NCBI RefSeq assembly: GCF_003702705.1
Contig: NZ_QZMN01000007.1
Coordinates: 124,001-188,000, forward strand
Source: Ornithinimicrobium cerasi
GTDB taxonomy: Bacteria; Actinomycetota; Actinomycetes; Actinomycetales; Dermatophilaceae
Reading direction: 5' to 3'
DNA length: 64,000 nt
A program made the translations under genes and the position numbers. Below, in pieces: positions 1 to 10,172 of the stretch (positions are counted from its first letter, which is position 1; each line of letters starts with the position of its first letter). The notes beneath the pieces were generated by a model. That model did no database searches. It was not told the origin of the DNA and saw only the letters and a list, made by a program, of their open reading frames with translations.

Positions 1-495
1 CGCTCCCTCCACGGGGAAGGCGCCCTCGGCGATCATCGAGAACAGCTGCTGGCTGATCTGCAGGTAGTTCACCTCCAGACCGCCCTGCTGACGCATGTTC
101 TGCAGGTCCGTGTGCCGGATGAGGACGGCGATGGCACGGCCCTTGCGCACCACCGGGACGTACTGCTCCCGCACGTAGCCCAGGCCGTCGGGGGTCACGG
201 CGCGACCCGTCTCGAAGACCTGGGTCAGCCACCCCTGGCGGGCCGGTTCCGGCGGGCGCCCGACGACGTCGTCGTGGTAGAAGTTGGGCCCGGTCGTCGG
301 GCGTGCGTGGGCGGCGAGGAACCACGGCGAGAGGTCCGGGTCGTCGGTGTCGTCCAGCTGCACGGGCAGCCACAGGGTGAGGTCGGCGAAGGACAGGTCG
401 GCGACCATCTGCCAGTCACCGACCAGCCGGTGCAGCCAGTCGACGTCCGCGGGCGACAACGTGCTCCGCGACAGGGTCTCGCGCAAGGTCGGCAC
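1..495 (-). CDS. pdtaS: PdtaS-type sensor histidine kinase, N-terminal part
   Basis: This is the N-terminal 165 residues of a soluble sensor histidine kinase; the rest lies beyond the window edge. Reading inward from a GTG, the protein contains VDWLHRLVGDWQMVADLSFA and later ends in a segment with MIAEGAFPVEGA, which matches the GAF-like input domain of mycobacterial PdtaS (Rv3220c family). PdtaS phosphorylates the ANTAR antiterminator regulator PdtaR. The PAS, HWE/HisKA_2 and ATPase domains are not in view, so kinase function is inferred from the N-terminus only. The GTG start is favoured because a TAGAGT box lies exactly 6 nt upstream and no Shine-Dalgarno is present, which fits a leaderless transcript. 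Confidence 0.75.
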   Translation of the reverse strand, partial: MPTLRETLSRSTLSPADVDWLHRLVGDWQMVADLSFADLTLWLPVQLDDTDDPDLSPWFLAAHARPTTGPNFYHDDVVGRPPEPARQGWLTQVFETGRAVTPDGLGYVREQYVPVVRKGRAIAVLIRHTDLQNMRQQGGLEVNYLQISQQLFSMIAEGAFPVEGA

Positions 496-501
496 GAGCG
501 C

Positions 502-507
502 ACTCTA
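502..507 (-). promoter_or_regulatory. Leaderless -10 box of pdtaS
   Basis: TAGAGT read on the minus strand, 6 nt before the GTG start of pdtaS. There is no Shine-Dalgarno between the box and the start codon. Confidence 0.5.
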
Positions 508-529
508 ACCCTGCCGAGGGGCCCCGCCG

Positions 530-3500
530 TCAGTCGCCGGCGGCCCCCTGGCGCACCAGGCCGCGCAGCGTGCGCAGCGCGACGGAGATAGGCGCAAGAC
601 CCGGGTCCTCGAGCTCACCCACCGACCCCAGCAGCTGGCTGGTGCGGTTGATGGCGGCCCGGTTCTCCACCATCCACTCCCGCACCCGCTCCACCGAGTC
701 CGAGCCGGGGGTGGTGCGTTCGGCCACCGTCCTCGCGAGGCCCCGCATCACGCCGTAGATGTCGTCACGGAGCGCGCCGCGGGCGAGCGAGGACCACCGG
801 TCCGTGCGCGGCAGGGCGGAGACGTGGGTGAGGAGCTGGTCGAGGCGGAATGCCTCGGACACCCCGAAGTAGACCTCGGCGATCTCCTCGGTGTCCCGGT
901 CCATCGCCATCGCCAGCTCGACGACGTCGAGCAGCGAGAAGCTGTCCAGCAGCGCGGCGTAGCGCCGGGCGAGCGGGGCAGGCACGCCCTGCTCCTCCGC
1001 CCAGTCGACCCGTTCCTGCCACCGTTCGCGCTCGGAGCCCTGCAGCATCTCCCCGAAGTGCGGCACGAGAGCCTGCACGCTGGGCGCGAACTGCGCGATC
1101 TCCTCGTCCATCCCGCTGCTGAGCGAGCGGTTGTTGAGGAACCAGCGCACAGCACGGTCGATGAGCCGCCGGAACTCGAGGTAGAGCTCGGTCTGGGTGT
1201 CGGTGTCCACGACGTTGTCCAGCGCCTCGACCTGGGCCATGTACCCGGGCAGGTCGAAGACGGCGCGCACGACGTGGAACGCCCTCGCGATCTGGGTCAG
1301 GGTGGCACCGGTCTCGTCCGCCGCCCGGTAGGCGAAGCTCACCCCACCCCGGTTGACCATCGCGTTCGCGATCTCGTTGACGATGATCTGCGTCCGGAGG
1401 GGGTGCCCGAGGATCTGGTCGTGGGCGCGTTCGCGCAGCGGCTCCGGGAAGTAGGTGAGCAGCGTCTCGGTCATCGCGGGGTCGTCGGCCAGCCCGCTGC
1501 CGTTCAGCGCCTCCTTGAGACCGAGCTTGGCGTAGGCGACGAGCACCGAGAACTCCGGGCTGGTCAGACCGGTGCCCTCCTTGGCACGCCGGTCCCACTC
1601 CCTGCGGTCCGGCAGGAACTCCAGGGCCGGGTCGAGGCCCGCGCTCTCGGCCAGGTAGGGGATGAGGCGCCGGTGCACCGGGGCCATCACCTCGCGCTGG
1701 ATGCGGCTGTTGCCGATGAGGACGTTCTGGTCGTAGTTGTGCCGCAGCACCTTGGCCGCGACCTCCTCCGTCATCGAGGACAGCAGCGCGTCCCGGTCCT
1801 CCATCGTCATGCGGCCCTCGGTGACCAGGGGGGTGAGGGCGATCTTGATGTTGACCTCGTGGTCGGAGCTGTCCACGCCCGCGGAGTTGTCGATCGCGTC
1901 GGTGTTGACGTGCACGCCGCGCAGGGCGGCCTCCACCCGGCCGAGCTGGCTCAGCCCGAGGTTGCCCCCCTCGCCGACGACCCGCACGCGCAGGTCCTGC
2001 CCGTCGACGCGGATGGCGTCGTTGGCGCGGTCCCCGATCTCGGCGTGGGACTGCGTGGACGCCTTGACGTAGGTGCCGATGCCGCCGTTCCACAGCAGGT
2101 CCACGTCGGCCAGCAGGATGGCGCGAAGGAGGTCGGCCGGGGGCATGGCCGTGACGTCCTCGGCGATGCCCAGGCTGCTGCGGACCTGGGGGCTGACGGG
2201 GACCGACTTCGCGGTGCGCGGGTAGACCCCGCCTCCCTCGCTGATCAGGCTCGTGTCGTAGTCCTCCCAGCTCGAGCCGGGCAGCTCGAACATCCGCTGC
2301 CGCTCGCGGAACGTGGACGCGGCGTCGGGGTCGGGGTCGAGGAAGATGTGCCGGTGGTCGAAGGCGGCCACCAGCCGGATGTGCTCCGAGAGGAGCATGC
2401 CGTTTCCGAACACGTCGCCGCTCATGTCGCCGACCCCGACGACGGTGAAGTCCTCCGTCTGCGTGTCCAGGCCGAGCTCGCGGAAGTGGCGCTTGACCGA
2501 CTCCCAGGCGCCCCGGGCGGTGATGCCCATCTCCTTGTGGTCGTAGCCCGCGGAGCCCCCGGAGGCGAACGCGTCGTCGAGCCAGAACCCATAGCTGCGC
2601 GCGATGCCGTTGGCCAGGTCCGAGAACGTGGCCGTCCCCTTGTCGGCCGCGACGACGAGGTAGGTGTCGTCCCCGTCGTGCCGCACGACGCGGTCCGGGG
2701 GCGCCACGCCCTCGGGGGTCCGGTTGTCGGTGATGTCGAGCAGCCCGGAGATGAACGTCGTGTAGGCGGCCCGCCCCTCCGCCAGCCACGCCTCGCGGTC
2801 GGAGGCGGGGGGCATCTGCTTGGGGAAGAAGGCCCCCTTCGACCCGGTCGGGACGATCACCGCGTTCTTGACCATCTGCGCCTTGACCAGCCCCAGGACC
2901 TCGGTGCGGAAGTCCTCCCGGCGGTCGCTCCACCGGAGCCCGCCGCGGGCGACCGGCCCGAAGCGCAGGTGCGCACCCTCCACCCGGGGGGCGTAGACCC
3001 AGATCTCGTAGGCGGGACGGGGCTCGGGCAGCATCACGAGCTCGCGCGGGAGGAGCTTCAGCGCCACGTGGGCCTTGGCCGCACCCTCCGCGTCGCGCTG
3101 ATAGAAGTTGGTGCGTACCGAGGCCCCGACCAGGGCGACGAGGGAGCGCAGGATGCGGTCCTGGTCGAGGCTGGCCACCTCGTCCAGCGCGGTCCCTGTC
3201 TGCTCCTCGAGCTCCTGCGTGCGCGCGCGCCGTGCCTCCTCGTCCAGACCGAGGTCGGGGTCGAAGCGGGCGGCGAAGAGGGCGACCAGCTGACGGGCGA
3301 TCGCGGGGTTGGCGACGAGCGCCTCCTCGATGTACTCCAGGCTGTGCGTCCCGATCTGCCGCACGTACCGCACCAGGGTGCGCAGGATGACCACGCTGCG
3401 CCAGTCGAGTCCTGCGGTGAGGACCAGGGAGTTGAGCTTGTCGGACTCGGCCGCGCCGCTCCATACCGCGGAGAAGGCGTCCTCGAACGCGGAGGCCACC

Positions 3501-5335
3501 TCCTCCTCCGTGCGCCGCGCGTCACCGGCCCACACCGCCTCGGACGGGGCACGCAGCCCGAAGTCATAGATGTAGCTCGTGTCCTCGCCCGTGCGCAGCT
3601 CGTACGGACGCTGGACCGTCACCTCCAGGCCGAGGTCGGCGAAGACGGGCAGCACGTCGGTGAGCGAGACCTCCTGGACGCGGTAGAACTTCAGCCGCCG
3701 CTCGGCCTCGTCGTCCTCCGGCTCGCGGTAGAGGTGGGGGCGGGCGTCGGCGCCGTCGGCCTCCAGGTCGACCAGCCGGGTGATGTCGAAGTAGGCCGTC
3801 TCCTCGTCGAAGTCCTCCTTGTAGGCCTCCGGGAACGCGGTCGCGTAGCGGGCGACGAGGTCTCCCACCTGCGTCTCGTCGGCGAGGTGCGTGGCCAGCG
3901 CCTCGGTCAGGCCCTCCACCCAGGTGGTGGTGACCTCGGCCAGCCGCTGCTGGAGCGCGTCCAGGTCGACCGGCGGCGCCGTGCGGTCCTTGGGCAGGCG
4001 GATGACGTAGTGCAGCTGCGCCAGCGGGGAGTCACCCACCCGCGTGGCGTAGTCGGACAGCTCCCCGACGAAGGTCTCCTCGAGCAGCGCCTGGACGCGC
4101 AGCCGGGAGGAGGTGTTGTAGCGGTCGCGGGGCAGGAACACCACGCAGCTGACGAACCTGCCGAACTCGTCCGGCCGGACGTAGACGCGGGCCGCCGGAC
4201 GCTCCATCAGTCGCAGGACGTCCAGAGCGGTCGCCTCGAGCTGCTGGACCGGGGCCTGGAACAGCTCGTCGCGCGGGAAGCCCTCGAGGACGCTGATCAG
4301 GTCCTTGCCGGAGTGGCTGTCGGGCGCGAACCCGCTGTTCGCCAGGATCTGCTTGACCTTGCCGCCCGCCACTGGCAGGCGGGTGGTCGACTCCGCGTAG
4401 GCCGTCTGGGTGAACAGGCCCAGGAACCGGCGCTCGCCGACCACCCTGCCCTGCTGGTCGAAGCGCCGGATGCCGATGTAGTCCATCGGCACCGACCGGT
4501 GCACGGTCGAGCGGGCGTTGGACTTGGTCACGGTGAGCAGGCGCGGCTCCCGCGCGGTAGCCGCCGCCTCGGGGCGCAACTGGCTCAGGGTGGCGGGGGC
4601 GCCCCGCTCGTCGCGCAGGATCCCGAGCCCGCTGCCCGGGACGGAGCGCAGGTATGCCGCGTCCTCCTCCTCGACGAGGTCGTAGGAGCGGTAGCCCAGG
4701 TAGGTGAAGTGGTGGTCGTCGAGCCAGCGCATGAAGTCGACCACCGGCTGCACCGTGGTCGGGTCGACCGTCGACGGTGGCGCGAGCTCGAGCTCGGCGA
4801 TGATCCCCCGGGCCTGCTGACGCATCGAGGGCCAGTCCTCGATGGCTCTGCGCACGTCGACGAGGACGCTCTCCACCCCGCGGGCCAGGGCCTCGAGGTC
4901 CTCCGGCCGACGCACCCGCTCGGTCTCCACGAGGATCCAGGACTCCGTCCGCTGGCCGGGTCCGGCGTCGCGCGGCTCGACGGGCAGGACGGCCCCGTCC
5001 TCGTCCACGACGAGCTGGGGGTGGAGCAGCTGGTGGACCTGCAGACCGTGCCGGGCGACCTCACCCAGCACCGAGTCCACGAGGAAGGGCATGTCGTCGG
5101 TGACCACCTGGACGGCGGTGTGCCGGCTGGACCACCCCTGCTCCTCCGTCGAGGGGTTGATCACCCGAACGGCGGCGCGGCCGGGGACGCGGCCCGCGGC
5201 CAGCTCGGCCATCGACGTGGCGATCGCCTCGAGCTGCGCCGGCGCGCGGCGGGTGGCCTCGTCGGTCGCGTGATGGAAAAAGCGGTCGATCAGCGTGTCG
5301 GGCAACCCCATTGCGAACAAGCACTCCTCGGTCAT
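530..5335 (-). CDS. gdh: NAD-specific glutamate dehydrogenase, giant (about 180 kDa) type
   Basis: This 1601-residue protein oxidatively deaminates glutamate to 2-oxoglutarate with NAD+. Its length matches the large GDH class of Streptomyces and Mycobacterium (about 1600 residues). The N-terminal half carries the ACT-like regulatory region. The catalytic part has GGLRWSDRREDFRTEV near residue 800 followed by a Lys-rich stretch, GVGDMSGDVFGNGM near 970 in the nucleotide-binding part, and NSAGVDSSDHEVN near 1150. The ATG encoding MTEECLFAM is chosen because the in-frame region upstream is low-complexity Arg/Gly with no conserved sequence. A TACTGT -10-like box lies about 35 nt upstream of it. 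The nearby pruA makes glutamate, so the two genes could form a proline-to-2-oxoglutarate route. Confidence 0.95.
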   Translation of the reverse strand: MTEECLFAMGLPDTLIDRFFHHATDEATRRAPAQLEAIATSMAELAAGRVPGRAAVRVINPSTEEQGWSSRHTAVQVVTDDMPFLVDSVLGEVARHGLQVHQLLHPQLVVDEDGAVLPVEPRDAGPGQRTESWILVETERVRRPEDLEALARGVESVLVDVRRAIEDWPSMRQQARGIIAELELAPPSTVDPTTVQPVVDFMRWLDDHHFTYLGYRSYDLVEEEDAAYLRSVPGSGLGILRDERGAPATLSQLRPEAAATAREPRLLTVTKSNARSTVHRSVPMDYIGIRRFDQQGRVVGERRFLGLFTQTAYAESTTRLPVAGGKVKQILANSGFAPDSHSGKDLISVLEGFPRDELFQAPVQQLEATALDVLRLMERPAARVYVRPDEFGRFVSCVVFLPRDRYNTSSRLRVQALLEETFVGELSDYATRVGDSPLAQLHYVIRLPKDRTAPPVDLDALQQRLAEVTTTWVEGLTEALATHLADETQVGDLVARYATAFPEAYKEDFDEETAYFDITRLVDLEADGADARPHLYREPEDDEAERRLKFYRVQEVSLTDVLPVFADLGLEVTVQRPYELRTGEDTSYIYDFGLRAPSEAVWAGDARRTEEEVASAFEDAFSAVWSGAAESDKLNSLVLTAGLDWRSVVILRTLVRYVRQIGTHSLEYIEEALVANPAIARQLVALFAARFDPDLGLDEEARRARTQELEEQTGTALDEVASLDQDRILRSLVALVGASVRTNFYQRDAEGAAKAHVALKLLPRELVMLPEPRPAYEIWVYAPRVEGAHLRFGPVARGGLRWSDRREDFRTEVLGLVKAQMVKNAVIVPTGSKGAFFPKQMPPASDREAWLAEGRAAYTTFISGLLDITDNRTPEGVAPPDRVVRHDGDDTYLVVAADKGTATFSDLANGIARSYGFWLDDAFASGGSAGYDHKEMGITARGAWESVKRHFRELGLDTQTEDFTVVGVGDMSGDVFGNGMLLSEHIRLVAAFDHRHIFLDPDPDAASTFRERQRMFELPGSSWEDYDTSLISEGGGVYPRTAKSVPVSPQVRSSLGIAEDVTAMPPADLLRAILLADVDLLWNGGIGTYVKASTQSHAEIGDRANDAIRVDGQDLRVRVVGEGGNLGLSQLGRVEAALRGVHVNTDAIDNSAGVDSSDHEVNIKIALTPLVTEGRMTMEDRDALLSSMTEEVAAKVLRHNYDQNVLIGNSRIQREVMAPVHRRLIPYLAESAGLDPALEFLPDRREWDRRAKEGTGLTSPEFSVLVAYAKLGLKEALNGSGLADDPAMTETLLTYFPEPLRERAHDQILGHPLRTQIIVNEIANAMVNRGGVSFAYRAADETGATLTQIARAFHVVRAVFDLPGYMAQVEALDNVVDTDTQTELYLEFRRLIDRAVRWFLNNRSLSSGMDEEIAQFAPSVQALVPHFGEMLQGSERERWQERVDWAEEQGVPAPLARRYAALLDSFSLLDVVELAMAMDRDTEEIAEVYFGVSEAFRLDQLLTHVSALPRTDRWSSLARGALRDDIYGVMRGLARTVAERTTPGSDSVERVREWMVENRAAINRTSQLLGSVGELEDPGLAPISVALRTLRGLVRQGAAGD

Positions 5336-5436
5336 GGCCGGCCGCGCACCTCGTCGTGCGCCGCCACCACAGTACCCGGCGGAGCGACGGGGTCGGGGCC
5401 TGGGGACAAGTCGGTCCACGGTGGGCCGGGGCGACC

Positions 5437-5442
5437 TAGACT
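5437..5442 (+). promoter_or_regulatory. Leaderless -10 box of the 5449 gene
   Basis: TAGACT, 6 nt before the ATG at 5449, with no Shine-Dalgarno. It supports both the start choice and the reality of this otherwise unrecognised gene. Confidence 0.45.
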
Positions 5443-5448
5443 CGGGCC

Positions 5449-5967
5449 ATGTCCCGCGCCCCGCGTGGTCCCGTCGAGGCCCGCCAGGAGAGCGGTGGAC
5501 GGGGTGCCGGGGAGCGGGAGGAGGTCGACCGCCAGGTCGGTCTCGCCGTGTCGCTGGCCCTCGTCGAGGACCTGCAGGGGACCGGGGCGGACCTGGGCTG
5601 GCCGGAGGCGACGGTGCTCGTCGACGCCCTGGTGGACGTGATCTGCCACCTGCTCGTCGACCTCGGCTCGGGGAGGCCGGTCCCGACGCCGCGCCCGGCG
5701 GTCGTCGGGGCGATCGGGGGGACGGTCGGCCGGCTCGACCACGCCTCCTGCCGGGCGGCCACCCCAGCGTTGCGCCGCGCCGGCTCGGCGCTGCTCGGGG
5801 ACGCCCGGGGCTGGGCGGTGGCGGCCGGGGAGGTGGCGCTGGACCTGGCGGACCTGCTCGCGCGCTGCGCGGAGCGGGACAGGGCGGGCCGCCTGCGGCC
5901 GGGCGACAAGAGCGTCGTCCTGCGCGAGCTGCACGGACTGCAGCGGCGGCTCCACGCGCTCGGGTGA
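5449..5967 (+). CDS. Hypothetical helical protein
   Basis: This is a 172-residue protein that I do not recognise. After about 25 charged or low-complexity residues it is rich in Ala, Leu, Val and Arg, with heptad-like helices and no signal peptide or clear membrane segment. A single Cys-His pair (VDVICHLL) and an HASC motif are visible but no known catalytic pattern. It is divergent from gdh and 39 nt upstream of the DUF2505 gene. A leaderless-type promoter box precedes the ATG. Overlapping minus-strand frames look like shadows because they are Arg/Pro/Ser-rich with no conserved features. Confidence 0.6.
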   Translation: MSRAPRGPVEARQESGGRGAGEREEVDRQVGLAVSLALVEDLQGTGADLGWPEATVLVDALVDVICHLLVDLGSGRPVPTPRPAVVGAIGGTVGRLDHASCRAATPALRRAGSALLGDARGWAVAAGEVALDLADLLARCAERDRAGRLRPGDKSVVLRELHGLQRRLHALG

Positions 5968-5993
5968 GGGGGCACGCCGCCCGGCGCGGGGCG

Positions 5994-5999
5994 TAGGTT
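5994..5999 (+). promoter_or_regulatory. Leaderless -10 box of the DUF2505 gene
   Basis: TAGGTT, 7 nt before the ATG at 6007. The position argues for the ATG rather than the upstream TTG at 5998 as the start codon. Confidence 0.5.
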
Positions 6000-6006
6000 G
6001 TGCGCC

Positions 6007-6507
6007 ATGAGGATCACCGAGACCGTCGTGCACCCTGTCGACGTCCACCGCACCTATGCCATGCTCGTCGACCCGGCATACCAGACGCTGCGCTGCGAGC
6101 GGGCGGGCGCGACCGACGAGACCGTCACCGTCGAGGAGCAGGACGGGGCCACCGTGGTCACCACCCGGCGCCACCTGCCCACCACCGGCGTGCCGGACTT
6201 CGCGCGGGCGTTCGTCGGTCCGCAGCTCCTGATCGTGGAGACGCTGCGCTGGGGGCCGGCGGACGAAGACGGCGAGCGCGAGGGCGCCATGTCCCTGGAC
6301 GTCCCGGGCACACCGGTGCGTTTTCTCGGGGGCGTGCACCTGCGGCGCGGCCCGCAGGAGGGGACCACCGAGCAGGTCGTCGACGGTGACCTCGAGGCCA
6401 ACGTCCCGTTCCTGGGTCGCCGGATCGAGGCGGCGGTGGCCCCGCAGATCCACGAGGTCGTCCAGCTCGAGAAGCAGGTCGCCCAGGAGTGGCTCGCGGC
6501 TCACTGA
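6007..6507 (+). CDS. DUF2505 family protein
   Basis: This 166-residue protein resembles the actinobacterial DUF2505 family, thought to adopt a START/SRPBCC-like lipid-binding fold. The features seen are an N-terminal strand (MRITETVVHPVDVHRTYAML), a Tyr residue in the DPAYQ segment, central beta-rich sequence, and a C-terminal amphipathic helix (VQLEKQVAQEWLAAH). No biochemical role is established for the family. It has its own leaderless promoter and a convergent pruA downstream, separated by a GC-rich hairpin. One GGTATGCCG-type word (reverse orientation) falls in its PAYQ codons at 6075. Confidence 0.75.
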   Translation: MRITETVVHPVDVHRTYAMLVDPAYQTLRCERAGATDETVTVEEQDGATVVTTRRHLPTTGVPDFARAFVGPQLLIVETLRWGPADEDGEREGAMSLDVPGTPVRFLGGVHLRRGPQEGTTEQVVDGDLEANVPFLGRRIEAAVAPQIHEVVQLEKQVAQEWLAAH

Positions 6508-6534
6508 GGAGCAGCCCGGCCGCCGGGCCGTCCC

Positions 6535-6538
<4 letters not shown>
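6504..6538. terminator. Bidirectional hairpin between convergent genes
   Basis: A 6-bp GC stem (GCCCGG at 6514-6519 with CCGGGC at 6523-6528, 3-nt loop) is flanked by an outer CTGAGGA/TCCCTCAG pairing that contains both stop regions. It lies between the convergent DUF2505 and pruA genes. No U-tract is present, as is common in actinobacterial terminators. Confidence 0.45.
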
Positions 6539-8163
<1,625 letters not shown>

Positions 8164-8210
8164 GGATCTCCGTCCGGGGTGGGGGCTGGCTCTGCCCCAG
8201 GGTATGCGGA

Positions 8211-8672
8211 TCAGGCGCCGGGGTCCGACCTGGGCCCCAGCGCCCGGGAGAGCTCGACGACGTGACCGATCTCGGTCGTGTCGTACCAGGACAGCTCGAG
8301 CTCCTCGTGGGCCGACGGGAGCGCCGCCGCCCCGCCGGTGACGACGTCGTCACCGACGTGGAGGGCTGCGACCCGGGGCAGGTCGATGTCCCCGACCGTG
8401 ACCGAGGCGTCCTCGCCCCCGTCCTGGAGGTCGACCCGGTCCTCGGTGAGGTCGACGGCCGCGAGGATGACCGGAGCTCCTCCGGCGGCCTGGCCGGCGG
8501 CCGCCTCCTGGAGGGCGGCGTACTCCCACTCCTCGGCGTCGCCGGTCGGGAGGGCCCCGCGCACGGCCGCCGTGACGGTCGTCGCCGCGAGCGGTCCCGC
8601 GAGCCGCCGCTCGGTCCGCAGCGTCTCGAGCTGGTCGGGGCTCAGGGGCACGTAGCAGCGCACCGTCGTCAT
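8211..8672 (-). CDS. Conserved hypothetical protein (DUF6912-like)
   Basis: This is a 153-residue soluble protein starting MTTVRCYVPLSPDQLETL. The N-terminal strand with a YVPL motif and the central EEWEYAALQEAAA segment resemble an actinobacterial family of unknown function (DUF6912, from memory). The C-terminus is acidic with SAHEELELSWYDTTE. The start is fixed by a strong AGGAGG six nt upstream. It lies 72 nt downstream of the CpaE-like gene on the same strand and may be co-transcribed with it. No catalytic motif was seen. Confidence 0.7.
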   Translation of the reverse strand: MTTVRCYVPLSPDQLETLRTERRLAGPLAATTVTAAVRGALPTGDAEEWEYAALQEAAAGQAAGGAPVILAAVDLTEDRVDLQDGGEDASVTVGDIDLPRVAALHVGDDVVTGGAAALPSAHEELELSWYDTTEIGHVVELSRALGPRSDPGA

Positions 8673-8744
8673 TCCGCACCTCCTGGGCAGGGACGGGGCG
8701 TCCCTCGCACCGGCCACATCGTCGCAGACCGGGTCATGTCACGA

Positions 8745-10172
8745 TCACGCGGTCGAGGTGCGCCCGTGCCGGCGTCGCCCGCGTCGGCGGGTGGCGGCGG
8801 AACCCGCCTCCTCGCCCCGCTCCCCCACCCGGTCGGCCAGGCGCACCATCGCGGCACGCGCGGGGCTCGACGGACGGACCTCGCGCAGGACCCGGCCCTG
8901 CAGGAGGGCCGCGTCGACCGCGTCCCGGTCGTCGGGGACGAGCTCGGCGGGTGACACCCCGGCGAAGCGCTCCAGCGCCTCGGTGATCCGTCGGCCGGGG
9001 TCCGGGCCCACGGGGCCAGGACGGACGCGGTTGACGACGACGACCCGCGGGGCGTCGCACACCGCTTGGAGCAGGTCGAGCCCGCGGACCAGGCGCTGCA
9101 GACCCACGGGGTCGCCGGCGCCGACGACGACCACCGTGTCCGCCGCCTCGAGCGCGGTGAGGGTGGCGCCGTTGCGCCGCGGGGCGAGGGTGTCGAAGGA
9201 GAGCTCCTCGTCCTGCTCCAGGTAGGGGGCCACGTCCACGACCGTCCACCGGGCGATCTCGCGCCCGCGCTGGAGGACGTCGGCGAGCGCGACGTCCCGC
9301 AGCTCGGGCCACCTGTCCGACCGCGGCAGGCCGGTGAGGACGCGCAGCCCCGGCCCCGCACCCGGTGCGATACGGGCGAGGGCGGCGCGGTCGAGCGTGC
9401 CCTGGTCGGCTGCCCGTGTCGCCGCCGCGACACCCGGCACCTCGTCCAGGACGGCGAGGTGCTGCCCCACGCTGGCACCGTAGGTGTCCGCGTCGACGAG
9501 GAGGACCGGGTGCAGCGGGTCCGCCAGCTCGGCCGCCAGGTTGACCGCGACGGTCGTCCGGCCGGGGCTGCCGGTCGGGCCCCACACGACGACCACCCCG
9601 CCCGCCCGGTCGCCGCCCTCCGGCTCCTGCAGGCCGTTGCCCTCCTGCGCCGAGAGGAGGTCCTCGATCTCCTCGTCCAGCTCTTGGTATGCCGTTCCCC
9701 GGCCGGGGTCGGCGACGCCCTCGGTGACCGGTCCCGCAGGGTCGCCCTGACCGGTCTCGCGGCCCACGCCCTCCTGGCGGCCCGCGTCGAGCAGGGCACC
9801 CGAGGGTCGGTCGGCCGGCCCGCGCAGCAGCTCCTCGAGGGCGGCGTCGAGGTCCGCCGGGGGGCTGTCGGCCGGCAGCACGGCCGGGCAGCCCCACCGC
9901 CGGAGGGTCCGTGCACCCGCCTCGTCACCCGGCGGATGGACCCCCAGCACGACCAGTCCGTGGGTGGCGAGCATGTCGAGCACGGGACGGTCGAGGCCAC
10001 GCAGGTCGCAGGACACCACCGCCACCCGGCCCAGGCCTGCGGCGGCCACGCCGAGCAGCTCGGCGACGTCGGCGCACCGGCGGGCCACGTGCACGTGCTC
10101 CGAGCGCGACAGGGCCGCGGCGAGGTCCACCTCCCAGCGCGGCGCGACCGCCGTCAGCAGGGGCAGGGTCAC
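8745..10172 (-). CDS. CpaE/TadZ-like MinD-family protein
   Basis: This 475-residue protein has an N-terminal receiver-like region (about 1-110), an acidic linker (about 140-205) and a C-terminal MinD/ParA-type domain. The ATPase part is recognised from VVWGPTGSPGRTTVAVNLA, the DADTYGASVGQHLAVL switch region and DTVVVVGAGDPVGLQRL. The P-loop is degenerate: canonical KGGxGKTT reads PTGSPGRTT, with Arg in place of the catalytic Lys. The tail is very Arg-rich. GTG at 10172 is chosen because it overlaps the SAF gene stop by 4 bp (GTGA), indicating translational coupling. CpaE/TadZ proteins localise pilus machinery, but no other tad/flp gene is in the window. Confidence 0.75.
   Translation of the reverse strand: MTLPLLTAVAPRWEVDLAAALSRSEHVHVARRCADVAELLGVAAAGLGRVAVVSCDLRGLDRPVLDMLATHGLVVLGVHPPGDEAGARTLRRWGCPAVLPADSPPADLDAALEELLRGPADRPSGALLDAGRQEGVGRETGQGDPAGPVTEGVADPGRGTAYQELDEEIEDLLSAQEGNGLQEPEGGDRAGGVVVVWGPTGSPGRTTVAVNLAAELADPLHPVLLVDADTYGASVGQHLAVLDEVPGVAAATRAADQGTLDRAALARIAPGAGPGLRVLTGLPRSDRWPELRDVALADVLQRGREIARWTVVDVAPYLEQDEELSFDTLAPRRNGATLTALEAADTVVVVGAGDPVGLQRLVRGLDLLQAVCDAPRVVVVNRVRPGPVGPDPGRRITEALERFAGVSPAELVPDDRDAVDAALLQGRVLREVRPSSPARAAMVRLADRVGERGEEAGSAATRRRGRRRHGRTSTA

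Noticed and set aside
824-5641. A 1605-codon open frame on the plus strand opposite gdh
   Set aside because: It mirrors the giant gdh gene and has the Val/Gly/Arg/Asp bias of an antisense shadow at high GC; no family motif was seen. Similar long shadows opposite secA and the nuclease were also dropped.
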